DNA of 64,000 bases from assembly GCF_031127815.1 (NCBI RefSeq), contig NZ_JARXHY010000010.1, positions 1 to 64,000 on the forward strand, read 5' to 3'. The notes below the pieces were generated by a model that ran no database searches, was not told the origin of the DNA, and saw nothing but the letters and a program-made list of their open reading frames with translations. Position numbers and translations under genes: made by a program. The DNA comes from Pelagicoccus sp. SDUM812003. Lineage in GTDB: Bacteria; Verrucomicrobiota; Verrucomicrobiia; Opitutales; Opitutaceae. Shown piece by piece: positions 63,274 to 64,000 of the stretch (its first letter is position 1; every line of letters starts with the position of its first letter).

Positions 63274-64000
63274 ATGCAATCCATTCTCATAGTCGACGAC
63301 CTCGAATCCATTCACGAGATGCTCGACGCGGTCATCCAACCAATCGGATACAACACCGCGTTCGCAACCGACGGCGAGATCGCCCTGCAGAAGCTGCGCG
63401 AAGAACGGTACGACATCGTGCTGACCGACATAAACATGAAGCCGATGGACGGTCTGCAGCTGCTCGCCTCCATCAAAGAGATCGATCCGAAGGCCATCGT
63501 GATCATGATGTCGGGCTACGCCAATATCGACAACGCCACGCAGGCTCTCAAGCTGGGGGCCTTCGACTACCTCACCAAGCCTTTCAAGGTCGACCAGCTG
63601 ATGTCGGCCATCAATCGAGCCAGCCAGGAGCGAAAGAAACGGCTGGAAGCGGGCAGCCCCGATTCGTCAGTGGCCGCCAACGCCCTCGCGGGAGATTCCG
63701 AAACCGTGAAATCGCTCAGCGAAAGCATCGCTCGCAACGCCAAGCTCGGCACGCCCCTGCTCATCACCGGCGAACCCGGCACCCAGAAGGACTCCATCGC
63801 CTCCATGATCCACGCCCAGAGCGACCGCTCCGGCAACCCGCTGATCACCATCGACGCCAAAAACCTCGACGAGGCCGCCCTCTACGAGGCGTTCTTCAAC
63901 GCGGACGGGGCGCCCAGCGAAACCATCGAGTCCGCCAAGGGCAGCACCTTGTACATCGAGCATGTCGAGCGGGTGCCGCTCGCCATGCAAAGCAAACTGA
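63274..64000 (+). CDS. NtrC-like response regulator with degenerate AAA+ domain (cut by window end)
   Basis: The frame is open from the ATG at 63274 to the last base, giving 242 residues with the C-terminus missing. Residues 1-118 form a receiver with acidic residues in ILIVDDLES and the acceptor Asp in IVLTDINMKPMDG; Lys in YLTKPFK completes the pocket. From about residue 135 it follows the NtrC AAA+ layout. However, the Walker A is GEPGTQKD instead of GESGTGKE, the GAFTGA loop that contacts sigma-54 is absent, and the Walker B region reads TLYIEHVERVPLAMQSKL instead of TLFLDEI. ATP hydrolysis and sigma-54 activation are therefore doubtful. It lies downstream of the GspF/PilC-type gene. Confidence 0.88.
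   Translation, partial: MQSILIVDDLESIHEMLDAVIQPIGYNTAFATDGEIALQKLREERYDIVLTDINMKPMDGLQLLASIKEIDPKAIVIMMSGYANIDNATQALKLGAFDYLTKPFKVDQLMSAINRASQERKKRLEAGSPDSSVAANALAGDSETVKSLSESIARNAKLGTPLLITGEPGTQKDSIASMIHAQSDRSGNPLITIDAKNLDEAALYEAFFNADGAPSETIESAKGSTLYIEHVERVPLAMQSKL

Overview
The window reads as a chromosomal segment of a marine or aquatic Verrucomicrobiota bacterium, most likely of the Opitutales/Puniceicoccales group (Pelagicoccus-like). This is inference from protein character: a large TonB-dependent receptor with the 'LSPFEV' N-terminal signature common in Opitutaceae, several secreted proteins ending in Ca-binding 'DPDGDGLSN'-type segments, many carbohydrate-active enzymes, and densely coded DNA of fairly high GC. 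No rRNA, tRNA, CRISPR array or insertion sequence was seen.

Layout. 0.2-6.0 kb holds a giant secreted subtilisin-like protease with Ig-type domains (minus). 6.4-8.9 kb holds an orphan flagellin whose variable region is replaced by four tandem beta-sandwich repeats. 9-12.3 kb holds a type II NADH dehydrogenase, a conserved MORN-like protein of unknown function and a chalcone-isomerase-like protein. 12.4-16.1 kb holds a LuxR-type response regulator translationally coupled to a sensor kinase with PA14-like and OB-fold-like periplasmic modules. 16.3-28.0 kb is the most coherent block: one minus-strand cluster of TonB receptor, beta-phosphoglucomutase-like HAD protein, MFS sugar transporter, GH65 phosphorylase, GH87-type alpha-1,3-glucanase and GH71/99-type glycosidase. 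Together they form a complete predicted pathway for an alpha-1,3-linked glucan (mutan, pseudonigeran or nigeran): outer-membrane uptake, endo-cleavage, disaccharide import, phosphorolysis and conversion of beta-glucose-1-phosphate to glucose-6-phosphate.

28.7-31 kb carries two carbohydrate esterases (CE1-like and SASA/CE6-like) divergent from the glucan operon, then an ACT-domain protein. 32-34.5 kb has two adjacent membrane-tethered solute-binding proteins without any ABC permease or ATPase; the second has an OpuAC domain that topology rules place in the cytoplasm. 34.7-42.8 kb holds monomeric isocitrate dehydrogenase, a CsbD-like stress protein and a 1705-residue secreted beta-propeller/FN3 protein, all three followed by almost the same terminator. 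42.9-52.7 kb has housekeeping and accessory genes: a DUF4405-like membrane protein, an RluA-type pseudouridine synthase, Ada, a copper-type TonB receptor with a small secreted partner, a beta-lactamase-like serine hydrolase, an NhaC antiporter and a YdjM-like protein.

52.8-64 kb is a signalling region: a PAS kinase, a CheB-CheR-PAS-kinase fusion, a REC-kinase-REC hybrid, a single-domain response regulator overlapping a Cache-HAMP kinase, a PilC/GspF-type protein of a type IV pilus or type II secretion system, and at the window edge an NtrC-like regulator whose AAA+ domain looks degenerate. Start codons were re-chosen where a signal peptide, domain boundary or ribosome binding site favoured an internal start; these choices are noted per gene.
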